Program-made: the position numbers and the translations under genes
Source of the DNA: Nostoc spongiaeforme FACHB-130
Lineage (GTDB): Bacteria > Cyanobacteriota > Cyanobacteriia > Cyanobacteriales > Nostocaceae
Direction of reading: 5' to 3'
Length of the DNA stretch: 64,000 bases
NCBI RefSeq assembly: GCF_014698475.1
Contig: NZ_JACJTB010000015.1
Location: 55,724-119,723 of the forward strand
The notes under the pieces: model-generated
What the model was told of the DNA's origin: nothing
Database searches by the model: none
What the model saw: the letters and a program-made list of their open reading frames with translations, nothing else
In this document: one piece after another, positions 16,787 through 25,452 of the stretch
Numbering within the stretch: the stretch's first letter is position 1
How the letters are laid out: every line of letters starts with the position of its first letter

Positions 16787-18937
16787 TTATTTGCGATGAT
16801 TGATTCCAATCATTTGTTTGAGTTTAAACCAGCGACCACGTAGTTGCCAAAACTTGCTGGTTTTCATAGCTGCAATCTCTTCTCTAGCATCTTGAAGCTG
16901 CTTCTCCAGATAGCTAACTTTTTGCTCAAGTTGTTTTGAGTGGGTAGAGGATTGATTGGTACTGCTTAGAGACAATTGCTGAATCGGTAAAGGGGCGGTC
17001 GCTTCAGTTAAATTACCATCAGTTATGCTTGCTGTATTACTTGCGAACAACTGACTATATCCTCCCGATTGAATCCAATAGACTTGATCTAAGTCAACTG
17101 AAATGATCTTTTGTAACACTGCTTTTAATTCTGAATTAGAAGCTGCAACAAGCTGGATAGGTTTTTGGATGTGATAATTATCAATAGAAGCTGGATCAGA
17201 AATAAAATTAGGATAGGTTTCTACAATTTCACATTCAGGAAGCCAGGAATAGAAAAATTCTTGCCCGTGTGGAACAATAAGTTGCAAGTTAAGTTGCCAC
17301 TTTCGCAACCGATTAATCACATCCATATTGTGTTCAAAATCCGGCGATATGAGAACTGTGACTGAGTGTTTATCTTTTAGATGTGTAAAAATTAGTGTTT
17401 CAAGTCCAAAGTTTTCAAGAGCAAATAAATTAGACGGAGAAGCTTCTTGTAAAAACTCTAAATCTCTAACGTAAAATTCCTGTGCTGCTTCTGAGGAATT
17501 GTGACTTTGTAGCTGAATCTCAACCAAAAAGTTTTTGTAAGTATGGACTTCAACCACCATAGGAATATAGAGTTCGTGCCATACTCCTCTCACTAATTCC
17601 TCTGAAAAAACGTTGATCGAATTTAATTTGATAGTAATTGTCGGGGAGTCGTAATCCGAGACATAAGGAATGAGAAGTGAAAGATGCAATAAATTCTTCA
17701 ATCTATCCAAACTAAAGAATAACCTTGCTCGTTTGTAAGCAGTGCGCTTATTTTCTCCTGCCTGCTGAAGTTTCCACCCATTAAGTAATCGAAACTTAGG
17801 ATAACTCTGATCTGTGACTGATAGATTAACAAATTGGTCAGCAATAAGGTCAATTAGGCGATGGATTCCTGAACCTGGGCTATATAAATCTTTTGCATAT
17901 TCAGAAGGACGAATAGCCTCTTGACTAAGGTTACTTTGAGGAATAGAAATATGTTGCTTTTTCTGAATCAAAAAATTAATACTGCCAGCCAAATGCGGAA
18001 ATTTTGTAATTGCTTCTTCAAAACTCCATTCGCTATGGTATGGCATTAATCCATAAAGGTTTTGAGTAAAGACTCGAATATCCAGTGCGTCTTTGTAGTG
18101 TTTAAAAGTTTCAGTAAATAGTTGGAATTTGGGGACTTGTTCGTTTATACCTTGTAATACGCTGGTATGGTGATTAAAAATCAGGGCCTCCTGTTCCTCA
18201 GTACTGCTATCTGCCATAAAAGAATCACCCAATGTAATTAAATATCCCCCTGGTTTTAGAACTCTTAAACTTTCCTGTAACGATTTGGGAATGTCTACCA
18301 GATGATGTAGGGCTGCATTGGCAGTAACAATATCAAACTGACAGTCCGCAAAAGGTAAATTATCTGAGGAACCACCAAACCAACGTAGCTGTGGATATTC
18401 TGCATTCCCAAATGCACTAAGAGCAGGACTAAACTCCAGACAAGTGACGGTTGCACCTGCACTGTAAAACTTTAGGCTGTCATAGCCTGACCCTGCACCA
18501 ATGTCTAAAACGTACTTATTCCGTAGATCAATAGCTTGAGTCAAAGTTTTGAAGAAAAGATGCTCGTTATATCGGTACTCCAGCCAGTAAGGTATGTTTG
18601 TCAGCCCATATTTTGATAGTACTGCTACTTTGTTGCAAGAGTTGGTGTACTCATTCACCATACTGATAACATTCAAATAGCTATGGTCTGCATTCTTGTC
18701 CTTTACTTGATACTGGGCGGCATTTGCCGCAATTTCAAAAAGACTAAGTATCTCTTCCTGCTTAAAAATTCCTAAATAAGGAACACCCCAAATTAGGTCA
18801 TAGTTTTTGCCACAATTATTGCAGGTAATAGCATCAATATAAATCTGTTTGTTGTCATACTGATCAATCCGCGTGGTTAGTGCGGATTGATTGCAGGATG
18901 GACATTGAGTATTATTGAGATCCATAGATGTCGACAT
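16787..18937 (-). CDS. SAM-dependent methyltransferase with zinc-ribbon N-terminus and coiled-coil C-terminus
   Basis: 716 residues. Cys12/Cys15 and a second CNNC pair near residues 39-42 form a Trm112-like zinc ribbon. The class I methyltransferase core starts at about residue 140 with VLDIGAGSGYD (SAM-binding motif I), then VTCLEFSP (motif II acid), DIVTANAALHHLVD and LRVLKPGGYLITLGDS. The central ~250 residues are unassigned. The extreme C-terminus is a coiled coil (LEQKVSYLEKQLQDAREEIAAMKTS) followed by FWQLRGRW, a tail seen on proteins of surface-polysaccharide clusters. It may methylate a sugar or glycan intermediate, but no glycan genes are adjacent. Moderately sure of methyltransferase, not of substrate. 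Confidence 0.85.
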   Translation of the reverse strand: MSTSMDLNNTQCPSCNQSALTTRIDQYDNKQIYIDAITCNNCGKNYDLIWGVPYLGIFKQEEILSLFEIAANAAQYQVKDKNADHSYLNVISMVNEYTNSCNKVAVLSKYGLTNIPYWLEYRYNEHLFFKTLTQAIDLRNKYVLDIGAGSGYDSLKFYSAGATVTCLEFSPALSAFGNAEYPQLRWFGGSSDNLPFADCQFDIVTANAALHHLVDIPKSLQESLRVLKPGGYLITLGDSFMADSSTEEQEALIFNHHTSVLQGINEQVPKFQLFTETFKHYKDALDIRVFTQNLYGLMPYHSEWSFEEAITKFPHLAGSINFLIQKKQHISIPQSNLSQEAIRPSEYAKDLYSPGSGIHRLIDLIADQFVNLSVTDQSYPKFRLLNGWKLQQAGENKRTAYKRARLFFSLDRLKNLLHLSLLIPYVSDYDSPTITIKLNSINVFSEELVRGVWHELYIPMVVEVHTYKNFLVEIQLQSHNSSEAAQEFYVRDLEFLQEASPSNLFALENFGLETLIFTHLKDKHSVTVLISPDFEHNMDVINRLRKWQLNLQLIVPHGQEFFYSWLPECEIVETYPNFISDPASIDNYHIQKPIQLVAASNSELKAVLQKIISVDLDQVYWIQSGGYSQLFASNTASITDGNLTEATAPLPIQQLSLSSTNQSSTHSKQLEQKVSYLEKQLQDAREEIAAMKTSKFWQLRGRWFKLKQMIGINHRK

Positions 18938-19147
18938 ACCTTATTGTAGAGTGTCATTGAACCCTGAAAGCTCACCAAATCTTGTTGGCGATCGCACTTT
19001 ACCCCATAATTTCCTAGCACTCAAGCTCTAACAACAAACCTTCAATCTTCTGAGCGATCGCATATCAAATTTTGCCAAGTGCAAAAATCTCTGATGTCTA
19101 GTTTTGCAGCATCTATAATTAATCTTGCCCCCTGAAAGTTCGTTACC

Positions 19148-20674
19148 ATGTCGGAAGAAGATATCCGTGCCGCAAGGCTGGAAAAAGTAGACCAGATTAA
19201 GCAGTTAGGGGCTAATCCCTACGCCTATCGTTGGGAATCCACCCATAACGCCGCCCAATTGCAGGAAAAATTTGTTGATTTAGCTAGTGGTGAAGAAGTT
19301 GACTTAGAAGTTGCGATCGCAGGGCGCATCATGGCGCGGCGTGTTTTCGGTAAACTAGCATTTTTCACCTTGCAAGACGAAACAGGCACCATACAGCTTT
19401 ATCTGGAGAAAAATCGTATCCAAGAAAGCATGGCAGAAATTGATGCTGAAGCTTTCAACCACCTAAAGCAACTCACAGATGCAGGCGATATTCTGGGAGT
19501 TAAAGGCACGATTAAACGGACTGAAAAGGGCGAGTTATCAGTCTACGTCAAACAATACACCATCTTGACTAAATCCCTTCTGCCCCTACCCGACAAGTGG
19601 CACGGATTAACAGATGTTGCTAAACGCTACCGTCAGCGATACGTTGACTTGATTGTTAACCCCGAAGTCCGCCAAACTTTTCGCCGTCGCGCCCAAATCA
19701 CCGCAGGTATTCGTCGCTATTTAGAACAGCGAGATTTTCTCGAAATTGAAACGCCTGTTTTGCAAAGTGAAGCTGGTGGTGCAGATGCACGTCCTTTCAT
19801 CACCTACCACAACACCTTAGAAATGGAACTGTATCTGCGAATTGCCACAGAACTCCATCTCAAACGGTTAATTGTCGGTGGTTTTGAAAAAGTGTTTGAA
19901 ATGGGACGGATTTTCCGCAATGAAGGAATTTCCACCAGACACAACCCCGAATTTACTTCAATTGAAATTTACCAAGCTTACGCCGACTACAACGATATGA
20001 TGGCGCTGACGGAAGGCATTGTTACTACCGTCGCCCAAGAAGTTCTCGGCACATTGCACATTACCTACCAAGGTGAAACTGTAGATTTAACACCACCTTG
20101 GCGAAGAGTGACAATGCACGACTTAGTGAAAGAAGTCACAGGCTTGGATTTTAATTCTTTCCAAAGTTTGTCAGATGCCAAAGCCGCAGCTAAAAATGCG
20201 GGGATTCCTGGTACAGATGAAGCCCAATCAATTGGTAAGTTACTCAATTTAGCTTTTGAAGAAAAGGTAGAAACAAATTTAATTCAACCTACCTTTGTTA
20301 TTGACTATCCCGTAGAAATTTCGCCACTCGCAAAACCCCATCGTTCTCAACCGGGTTTGGTAGAACGATTTGAGTTATTTATTGTGGGACGCGAAACTGC
20401 TAACAGTTTCTCAGAATTAACAGACCCCATCGACCAAAGGGAACGTCTAGAAGCCCAAGCCGCCCGTAAAGCTGCTGGTGACTTAGAAGCCCAAGGTGTA
20501 GACGAAGACTTCCTCACCGCCCTGGAATATGGAATGCCACCTACAGGCGGTTTAGGTATTGGCATTGATCGGTTAGTTATGTTACTAACTGACTCTGCAA
20601 GTATTCGGGATGTCATCGCTTTCCCCTTACTCAAGCCGGAAAAATCAGAAGCATCCGCAGAAACAGAAAGTTAA
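19148..20674 (+). CDS. lysS: Lysyl-tRNA synthetase, class II
   Basis: 508 residues, the normal size. An N-terminal OB-fold anticodon-binding domain ([27 protein letters not shown], about residues 55-80) is followed by the class II core with motif 1 (near [23 protein letters not shown]), motif 2 [14 protein letters not shown] (about residues 257-270), and motif 3 [13 protein letters not shown] (about residues 464-476). It charges tRNA-Lys with lysine in the cytoplasm. Monocistronic; a clear terminator follows at 20698-20738. Confidence 0.98.
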   Translation: MSEEDIRAARLEKVDQIKQLGANPYAYRWESTHNAAQLQEKFVDLASGEEVDLEVAIAGRIMARRVFGKLAFFTLQDETGTIQLYLEKNRIQESMAEIDAEAFNHLKQLTDAGDILGVKGTIKRTEKGELSVYVKQYTILTKSLLPLPDKWHGLTDVAKRYRQRYVDLIVNPEVRQTFRRRAQITAGIRRYLEQRDFLEIETPVLQSEAGGADARPFITYHNTLEMELYLRIATELHLKRLIVGGFEKVFEMGRIFRNEGISTRHNPEFTSIEIYQAYADYNDMMALTEGIVTTVAQEVLGTLHITYQGETVDLTPPWRRVTMHDLVKEVTGLDFNSFQSLSDAKAAAKNAGIPGTDEAQSIGKLLNLAFEEKVETNLIQPTFVIDYPVEISPLAKPHRSQPGLVERFELFIVGRETANSFSELTDPIDQRERLEAQAARKAAGDLEAQGVDEDFLTALEYGMPPTGGLGIGIDRLVMLLTDSASIRDVIAFPLLKPEKSEASAETES

Positions 20675-20697
20675 AAAATTTGCAAATGAATAATTTA

Positions 20698-20738
20698 AAA
20701 ACCTGTAGAAACGTGAAATTTTACGTTATTACAGGTTT
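20698..20738 (+). terminator. Rho-independent terminator of lysS
   Basis: AAACCTGTA pairs with TACAGGTTT, with an inner ACGT/ACGT pairing, followed by a T-run. Located 24 bases after the lysS stop. Confidence 0.88.
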
Positions 20739-20759
20739 TTTATATAGCGTTTATTAATA

Positions 20760-20834
20760 GTAGGTTGGGTGAAGCGATAGCGTAACCCAACAAAGTCTTG
20801 ATGATGTTGGGTTCCGTTCCTCCACACAACCTAC
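20760..20834. repeat. Palindromic GTAGGTTGGGT repeat
   Basis: Ends GTAGGTTG and CAACCTAC are perfectly inverted, and internal TTGGGT/ACCCAA units repeat. This 75-bp unit looks like a dispersed Nostocales intergenic repeat; only one copy is in the window. It separates convergent lysS and the parvulin gene. Confidence 0.65.
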
Positions 20835-20871
20835 ATCTTTGATTCAAAATTAACTTTAGCTGATACCGAGA

Positions 20872-21606
20872 TTAAATTTGTACCACAATTTTCATTTCTT
20901 CAAGTTGTTGCTGTAACCAAGCAGCAAACAAATCTCGGAGAATTTTACAGCGTAATTCTTCATCTAAATGAGGCTGAATAATTTCTTCAACCAAAATCAG
21001 ATGCACTCCTTGATGTGTGAGAATGGGCTTGAGAATCTGTGGCGGATGGGCAGTAAAAACATAATTGGCAATCTCTGGCATCAAATCACTACGATATCGT
21101 ATTCCACAATATCCACCTACACGCCGTAATTCTGGTTCTTGTATATATTGCTGGGCAATATTTTGGAAAGAGATTTTATGTTCTTGCAGTTCATAAAATA
21201 GTTTCCAAGCTAACTCTTCGTCGTCTAAAACAACTTCATAAGTGATAGATTTAGCATAATCTAGTTGATGTGCAGCAAAGAAAGGTTCGATTTGCTCAAA
21301 AAAGAGATGATGCGCTAACTTAGCAGAAAGTAAGGATATTTGAACTAATTCTTTGAACTCATTCAGAGAAAGATAATATTTTTCTAGCCATGTTTCAGTA
21401 TCTTTAGCTTTGATAAGTTTTTTTGCCAAACGCATTTTATCTGCTGTTTGCTGAAGCTCTCCTGCTTGAATTTTTATATCTGATTGATTAGCAGCATCAG
21501 TAATAATCTTGCGAGTTGCGATCGCAGCAATTATATCTGGCAGTTGACAGGAAAGCTTGAGTTGATACAATATATCTTCCGAAGAAATAATGAAAAAATC
21601 AGTCAT
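20872..21606 (-). CDS. Parvulin-type peptidylprolyl isomerase
   Basis: 244 residues from the ATG at 21606, which follows CAGGGA at good spacing. An upstream ATG at 21642 overlaps the preceding stop by 8 bases (ATGAATAG) and is the alternative. No signal peptide is seen. The N-terminal ~110 residues form a helical SurA/PrsA-like chaperone region; the parvulin core runs from about ITYEVVLDDEEL through LRRVGGYCGIRYRSDLMPE to LKPILTHQGVHLILVEEI. It would catalyse prolyl cis-trans isomerisation. It is coupled to the HTH gene and lies 3' of the double-glycine-leader peptide array, matching cyanobacterial bacteriocin-type loci where such parvulins are frequent. A role in handling the peptides is inference. 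Confidence 0.85.
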   Translation of the reverse strand: MTDFFIISSEDILYQLKLSCQLPDIIAAIATRKIITDAANQSDIKIQAGELQQTADKMRLAKKLIKAKDTETWLEKYYLSLNEFKELVQISLLSAKLAHHLFFEQIEPFFAAHQLDYAKSITYEVVLDDEELAWKLFYELQEHKISFQNIAQQYIQEPELRRVGGYCGIRYRSDLMPEIANYVFTAHPPQILKPILTHQGVHLILVEEIIQPHLDEELRCKILRDLFAAWLQQQLEEMKIVVQI

Positions 21607-21634
21607 CGATTTATCCCTGTTTGAAAAATACTCT

Positions 21635-22240
21635 CTATTCATGAGTATTCACAAAATCGAATAATTCTGACAAACTATTAGATTCACAAGTTAATTGTAA
21701 ATCATATATTATAATTTCTGAATCTTTAATATCATTAGTTTCTTGTTGGTTAGAATTATTTTTTTGTTTTGTGGAAAGTCCCATTTGTTTAAGTAAACGA
21801 CTGATGTGACGTTCGGTAATTTTAATGCCCATTTCATTGGCTAAATGCTTACTTAACCATTGTGCAGTCCAGTTTTGAAACGGATAGCCATATTCTTGAG
21901 GACTATGAGTTACTAATTCTTTTAAGCGGTCGAGATATTGCTCATTAATAAGTTTTGGACGGCCTATTTTTTGTTCCTGCCATTGGTGAGCTAACCCAGC
22001 TTTGGCAACACTAGTCCAATATCTTGCCATGTGGTAGGAACAGCCTAATATTTGACAAATTTTACTTGGAGATTGACCTTGATCTGCCAGCAACATAATT
22101 TCGATACGACGACGATATTCAGGTTGTAAATTTGTATGTAAATTTTTGAGCAAAACCTTTTTCTGAAAAGGTGTTAAAACCTCATCAGGATTGATTTTAT
22201 ATGCCTCTAAATTGGGAAATTGATTGATTTTATGTGACAT
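21635..22240 (-). CDS. Helix-turn-helix protein derived from an IS630-type transposase N-terminus
   Basis: 201 residues. Residues ~55-95 (YRRRIEIMLLADQGQSPSKICQILGCS) are a Tc1/mariner-IS630-type HTH, followed by a second winged HTH (YGYPFQNWTAQWLSKHL... ITERHISRLLKQMGL, about residues 118-160). In IS630 transposases a DDE catalytic domain follows; here it is replaced by a short Asn/Gln-rich and acidic tail. No terminal repeats flank it. This looks like a domesticated DNA-binding protein. It ends within the start region of the parvulin gene and lies downstream of the four peptide genes, so it may regulate them. Alternatively it is a truncated transposase remnant, but the intact frame and operon overlap argue against this. 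Confidence 0.8.
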   Translation of the reverse strand: MSHKINQFPNLEAYKINPDEVLTPFQKKVLLKNLHTNLQPEYRRRIEIMLLADQGQSPSKICQILGCSYHMARYWTSVAKAGLAHQWQEQKIGRPKLINEQYLDRLKELVTHSPQEYGYPFQNWTAQWLSKHLANEMGIKITERHISRLLKQMGLSTKQKNNSNQQETNDIKDSEIIIYDLQLTCESNSLSELFDFVNTHE

Positions 22241-22652
22241 ATATCCTCAAAGCCTTATCCAAAGAGAAAAATCAATCTAAATTGGGATTTTCGGCTAAAG
22301 TAAATCCATGAAATAAATAGATGTTTTTGCAATTGCTCGAATAGCTCTAATCTTAGTAAAGCACTTGTGTCAATCACAGCCATAAATAGTAGTAAATTAG
22401 ATGATTGATATGTGATTTAATTTCTATCTTCAGTCAGATTTAAATTAGTAATTTTCTAATAAGTGAAAATTAAATCTATAAAATATTTATGTAAATTAAG
22501 AATATAAAAATCCTTAGTCTAAGATAAATACTTAAAACTAAGGAAATTAATTAAAGGCTAACAATCATCAATAAATTTACTAGTAATCGTCCGATTCTAT
22601 GAGGATTCAGCTATGAATAACTGAATCCTATAGACTAACAAATGACAATCTA
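22241..22652. other. Intergenic region between HTH gene and peptide array
   Basis: 412 AT-rich bases. The right end contains the first of the array's conserved stem-loops (22602-22629). No small gene is visible. It may hold a separate promoter for the HTH-parvulin pair. Confidence 0.5.
22602..22629 (-). repeat. Conserved stem-loop after peptide gene 1
   Basis: AGGATTCAG and CTGAATCCT form a 9-bp perfect stem, ~25 bases 3' of the stop of the last peptide gene. The same stem with a different loop recurs after the other units (22955-22982, 23331-23358). There is no T-run, so it may be a processing or stabilising hairpin rather than a terminator. Confidence 0.7.
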
Positions 22653-22916
22653 TCAAGCAGCGCCAGCACCACCAGCACCAGCAGCAGCAGCAGCACTAAA
22701 TGATTTGGCGATGGATGCAATATTGGCGATCGCAAATCCATTCACGCTATACTCTAGAAACTTCTGACCATAGGCGATATATGGCAGGAATAAAGCGCCT
22801 TCTCCTCCCTGCACAGCCATAGCTTCTGTATCAGTTAAGTCTTCGAGAAAGTTTTCTGAATCTGTAAACAGTTCGGAACCAACAGGATTGATTGCAGATA
22901 CATTCATCTTGACCAT
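22653..22916 (-). CDS. Double-glycine-leader peptide, copy 1 (87 aa)
   Basis: Begins MVKMNVSAINPVGSELF, with AGGAGA eight bases before the ATG. The leader (residues 1-38) is acidic and ends LTDTEAMAVQGG, a typical double-glycine cleavage site for C39-type peptidase/ABC transporters. The predicted product starts EGALFLPYIAYGQKFLEYS, is hydrophobic/aromatic, and ends in a low-complexity Ala/Gly tail (shorter here than in copies 2 and 3). It is a putative bacteriocin/RiPP-like precursor of the kind widespread in cyanobacteria. No dedicated exporter is next to it. Confidence 0.82.
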   Translation of the reverse strand: MVKMNVSAINPVGSELFTDSENFLEDLTDTEAMAVQGGEGALFLPYIAYGQKFLEYSVNGFAIANIASIAKSFSAAAAAGAGGAGAA

Positions 22917-22954
22917 TGTTTTTTCTCCTATTTACTCAATAGCTAAACTTGCTG

Positions 22955-22982
22955 AGGATTCAACTGTTAATTGCTGAATCCT
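22955..22982 (-). repeat. Conserved stem-loop between peptide genes 2 and 1
   Basis: AGGATTCA and TGAATCCT, 8-bp stem. It lies between the stop of copy 2 and the start of copy 1, and shares its stem with the hairpins at 22602 and 23331. Confidence 0.7.
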
Positions 22983-23007
22983 ATTGACTTGACTAACAAA
23001 TGACAAT

Positions 23008-23292
23008 TTAGAAAGCACCGCCACCAGCACCACCACCAGCACCGCCAGCACCAGCACCACCAGCAGCAGCACTAAATGACTTGGCGATGGATGCAATATT
23101 AGCGATCGCAAATCCATTCACGCTATACTCTAGAAACTTCTGACCATAGGCGATATATGGCAGGAATAAAGCGCCTTCTCCTCCCTGCACAGCCATAGCT
23201 TCTGTATCAGTTAAGTCTTCGAGAAAGTTTTCTGAATCTGTAAACAGTTCGGAACCAACAGGATTGATTGCAGATACATTCATCTTGACCAT
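23008..23292 (-). CDS. Double-glycine-leader peptide, copy 2 (94 aa)
   Basis: Identical in leader and core to copy 3: leader to QGG at residue 38, then EGALFLPYIAYGQKFLEYS and NGFAIANIASIAKSFSAA, with a tail of Gly/Ala ending GGGAF. The ribosome-binding site AGGAGAAAAAAC is present. Reading on the minus strand it follows copy 3 after 91 bases, so the four genes are probably one transcript. Both the protein and its spacer belong to the 376-bp duplicated unit. Confidence 0.85.
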   Translation of the reverse strand: MVKMNVSAINPVGSELFTDSENFLEDLTDTEAMAVQGGEGALFLPYIAYGQKFLEYSVNGFAIANIASIAKSFSAAAGGAGAGGAGGGAGGGAF

Positions 23293-23330
23293 TGTTTTTT
23301 CTCCTATTTACTCAATAGCTAAACTTGCTG

Positions 23331-23358
23331 AGGATTCAACTGTTAATTGCTGAATCCT
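23331..23358 (-). repeat. Conserved stem-loop between peptide genes 3 and 2
   Basis: Same 8-bp AGGATTCA/TGAATCCT hairpin as at 22955, exactly 376 bases away. Confidence 0.7.
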
Positions 23359-23383
23359 ATTGACTTGACTAACAAATGACAAT

Positions 23384-23668
23384 TTAGAAAGCACCGCCAC
23401 CAGCACCACCACCAGCACCGCCAGCACCAGCACCACCAGCAGCAGCACTAAATGACTTGGCGATGGATGCAATATTAGCGATCGCAAATCCATTCACGCT
23501 ATACTCTAGAAACTTCTGACCATAGGCGATATATGGCAGGAATAAAGCGCCTTCTCCTCCCTGCACAGCCATAGCTTCTGTATCAGTTAAGTCTTCGAGA
23601 AAGTTTTCTGAATCTGTAAACAGCTCAGAACCAACAGGATTAATTGCAGATACATTCATCTTGACCAT
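23384..23668 (-). CDS. Double-glycine-leader peptide, copy 3 (94 aa)
   Basis: Same 94-residue product as copy 2; the few base differences from copy 2 are silent. Leader residues 1-38 with FTDSENFLEDLTDTEAMAV before GG. The mature part has a 36-residue hydrophobic segment that could insert in membranes, then a flexible Gly-rich tail. The upstream spacer changes completely beyond the ATTGTTTTTTCTCC, marking the edge of the duplicated block. Confidence 0.85.
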   Translation of the reverse strand: MVKMNVSAINPVGSELFTDSENFLEDLTDTEAMAVQGGEGALFLPYIAYGQKFLEYSVNGFAIANIASIAKSFSAAAGGAGAGGAGGGAGGGAF

Positions 23669-23744
23669 TGTTTTTTCTCCGATTTAACAGCGCAAATTGT
23701 TCGTTGTTTTGTTGTTGATTATGAGATTATTAGTCGTTAAAAAA

Positions 23745-24155
23745 CTACAACGTATAGGTTATGGTGCCACTTAGGCCAGGCGCAGAACTAACACCACCAG
23801 GCGCACCACCAGCACCGACACCACCAGCGCCGGCACCATTACCAACACCACCAGCACCGCCTACACCACCAGCACCACCATCACCACCATCACCAGCACC
23901 ACCAGCACCACCAACGCCACCAACACCAGCAGCACTAAATGACTTGGCAATGGATGCAATATTATTGATTGCAAATCCGTTCACGCCGTACTCTAGAAAC
24001 TTCTGACCATAGGCAATGTATGGAAGGAAAAAGGCACCTTCTCCTCCTTGTACAGCCATCGCTTCTGTATCGCCTAAGTCTTGTAAAAAGCTTTCGGCAT
24101 CTGTGAAAAGTTTAGAACCCGCAGGATTTGGTTCAGACATATTCATTTTTTTCAT
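23745..24155 (-). CDS. Double-glycine-leader peptide, copy 4 (136 aa, long Gly-rich tail)
   Basis: The start at 24155 is fixed by GGAGG six bases upstream; a frame six codons longer would begin inside that ribosome-binding site. The leader MKKMNMSEPNPAGSKLF... LGDTEAMAVQGG and the segment EGAFFLPYIAYGQKFLEYG are diverged relatives of copies 1-3. The tail is about 60 residues of GGA/GGV/GGD repeats and ends SSAPGLSGTITYTL, absent from the others. It is first in the array and probably the parent or an independent paralogue. Function of the Gly-rich tail unknown. Confidence 0.83.
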   Translation of the reverse strand: MKKMNMSEPNPAGSKLFTDAESFLQDLGDTEAMAVQGGEGAFFLPYIAYGQKFLEYGVNGFAINNIASIAKSFSAAGVGGVGGAGGAGDGGDGGAGGVGGAGGVGNGAGAGGVGAGGAPGGVSSAPGLSGTITYTL

Positions 24156-24735
24156 TCTTTTTCCTCCAATCAAAATTGGCAGAAAACATTTGTTTGTCTA
24201 TGGATTAAGCTTGCATCGCTTAATTCATACTGAACATTTTTATGAAAAAAGCTCTGTTGTTCAATAGCGTAAAAAAGATAATTACGTCCTAAAATGACTA
24301 ATTATGTCTGAAGAATAAATATTTATCTTAAAATGTAATAAATTAGTGATTATTGATTTATTTAAAATAAAAAATCAAGATAAATTCAATATTTTAATTG
24401 CTATTTTGATTATCAATATTAGTTGTAACTAAGATGCAATCGCCTTGATATATGTGTTAAGTAGACTCCACAAAACAGAGCAGACAAAATAATTAGATTA
24501 GGCTATCTACCTCTAGTATTTGGGAAGTAGAGTGTGTCTATAGCAGAGGCATTGTAGAGACATAATTAGACAGTTTTTGTCTTTAAAAAAATATAAAAAA
24601 TGGTGCTACAACCAAGTTATAGCACCTAATCAAATTTGAGCTGAAATATCACTAGATTTGGAAATTTAAAGTTATAAGCTCTTTCTTATCGTAATTTATT
24701 GAGCGCATAGTCATTGTAGTGGCATGATTCACTTA
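24156..24735. other. Intergenic region upstream of the peptide array
   Basis: 580 AT-rich bases between the array and the OmpR-type regulator, both on the minus strand. It should contain the array promoter. No conserved operator was recognised by eye. Confidence 0.45.
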
Positions 24736-25452
24736 TTAAGCACTGGTTGCTTCCGGCAATTCAAATTTATAACCGTAGCCCCGGACTGTTTTAATAAACT
24801 CAGGTACATTTTGATCAACTTCTAGTTTCTTGCGTAATTGACCTATGTGTACGTCAACAACTCTTCCATCACCTACATAGTCGCAACCCCAAATTTTTTG
24901 GATGAGTTGTGGACGACTCCAAGCTTGACCAGGATGACTTGCTAAAAAATGTAAAATATTAAACTCTAATGCTGTTAAATTTAGCGGCCTATCATTTAGC
25001 GTGACTTCTCTTCCTTCTGGGTTAATAGCTAATTGCTTAAATACCAAGCGTTGTACAGGAGATGGGTTGATAGAACGTACACGTCTTAAAAGTGCTTGGA
25101 CTCTAACTTCTACTTCTGCCAGACTAAATGGTTTAGTCAAAAAGTCATCAGCACCCGCCGAAAGAATCTTAATTTTATCTTCTTCCGCATTTCTACTGGT
25201 TAGTATCATTACTAGTACGTTCGTGCGACTCTGCATTTCTTCGCACAAATTGTAGCCACTGATATCTGGTAAATTCCAATCTAAGATTACTAAAGCTGGA
25301 TCAAATTGCTCAAATAAAGATAACGCCGTTTTGCCATCTGCCGCAGACTCTATTTGATATTTTCGACCGAGAAAACGATAGATAAGATTACGGACACCAA
25401 AGTCATCATCTACAACAAGAATTTTGGGATTTGTAACAGGAAGCATGACCAT
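24736..25452 (-). CDS. OmpR/PhoB-family response regulator
   Basis: 238 residues. Receiver residues ~8-125 with acidic pocket VVDDD, phosphoacceptor Asp in VILDWNLPD (about residue 58), Thr in LTSRNAEE, and Lys in LTKPFSLAEV. The C-terminal winged-helix DNA-binding domain (about residues 140-232) has LTALEFNILHFLASHPGQAWSR and VDVHIGQLRKKLE...IKTVRGYGYKF. The style resembles the cyanobacterial NrrA/Rre37 group, but I do not assign it. No histidine kinase is adjacent, so the partner is elsewhere. It lies 580 bases upstream of the peptide array on the same strand and could control it; that is inference. A start two codons later (MLPV) is possible. Confidence 0.93.
   Translation of the reverse strand: MVMLPVTNPKILVVDDDFGVRNLIYRFLGRKYQIESAADGKTALSLFEQFDPALVILDWNLPDISGYNLCEEMQSRTNVLVMILTSRNAEEDKIKILSAGADDFLTKPFSLAEVEVRVQALLRRVRSINPSPVQRLVFKQLAINPEGREVTLNDRPLNLTALEFNILHFLASHPGQAWSRPQLIQKIWGCDYVGDGRVVDVHIGQLRKKLEVDQNVPEFIKTVRGYGYKFELPEATSA

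Larger units (their letters stand above)
22917..23668. repeat. Perfectly spaced 376-bp tandem duplication
   Basis: Units 22917-23292 and 23293-23668 contain one peptide gene each plus the same upstream spacer and stem-loop. They differ at only a few bases near the right end (for example GTTCGGAACC versus GCTCAGAACC). Copy 1 (22653-22916) is a further diverged unit with the same 376-base start-to-start distance. This indicates recent unequal crossing-over or gene conversion. Confidence 0.92.

Noticed and set aside
21635..22240. Active IS630 insertion sequence
   Set aside because: No DDE catalytic domain, no terminal inverted repeats or TA target duplication seen; frame is intact and overlaps the next gene.
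22932..23493. Two identical 61-codon minus-strand frames (22932-23117 and 23308-23493)
   Set aside because: They are frame-shifted readings through the 3' half of the peptide genes and spacer; identical because of the 376-bp duplication. No ribosome-binding site.
23761..24006. Plus-strand Pro/Ala-rich 81-codon frame
   Set aside because: It is the antisense of the Gly-rich tail of peptide copy 4; GGN codons read backwards give CCN proline.
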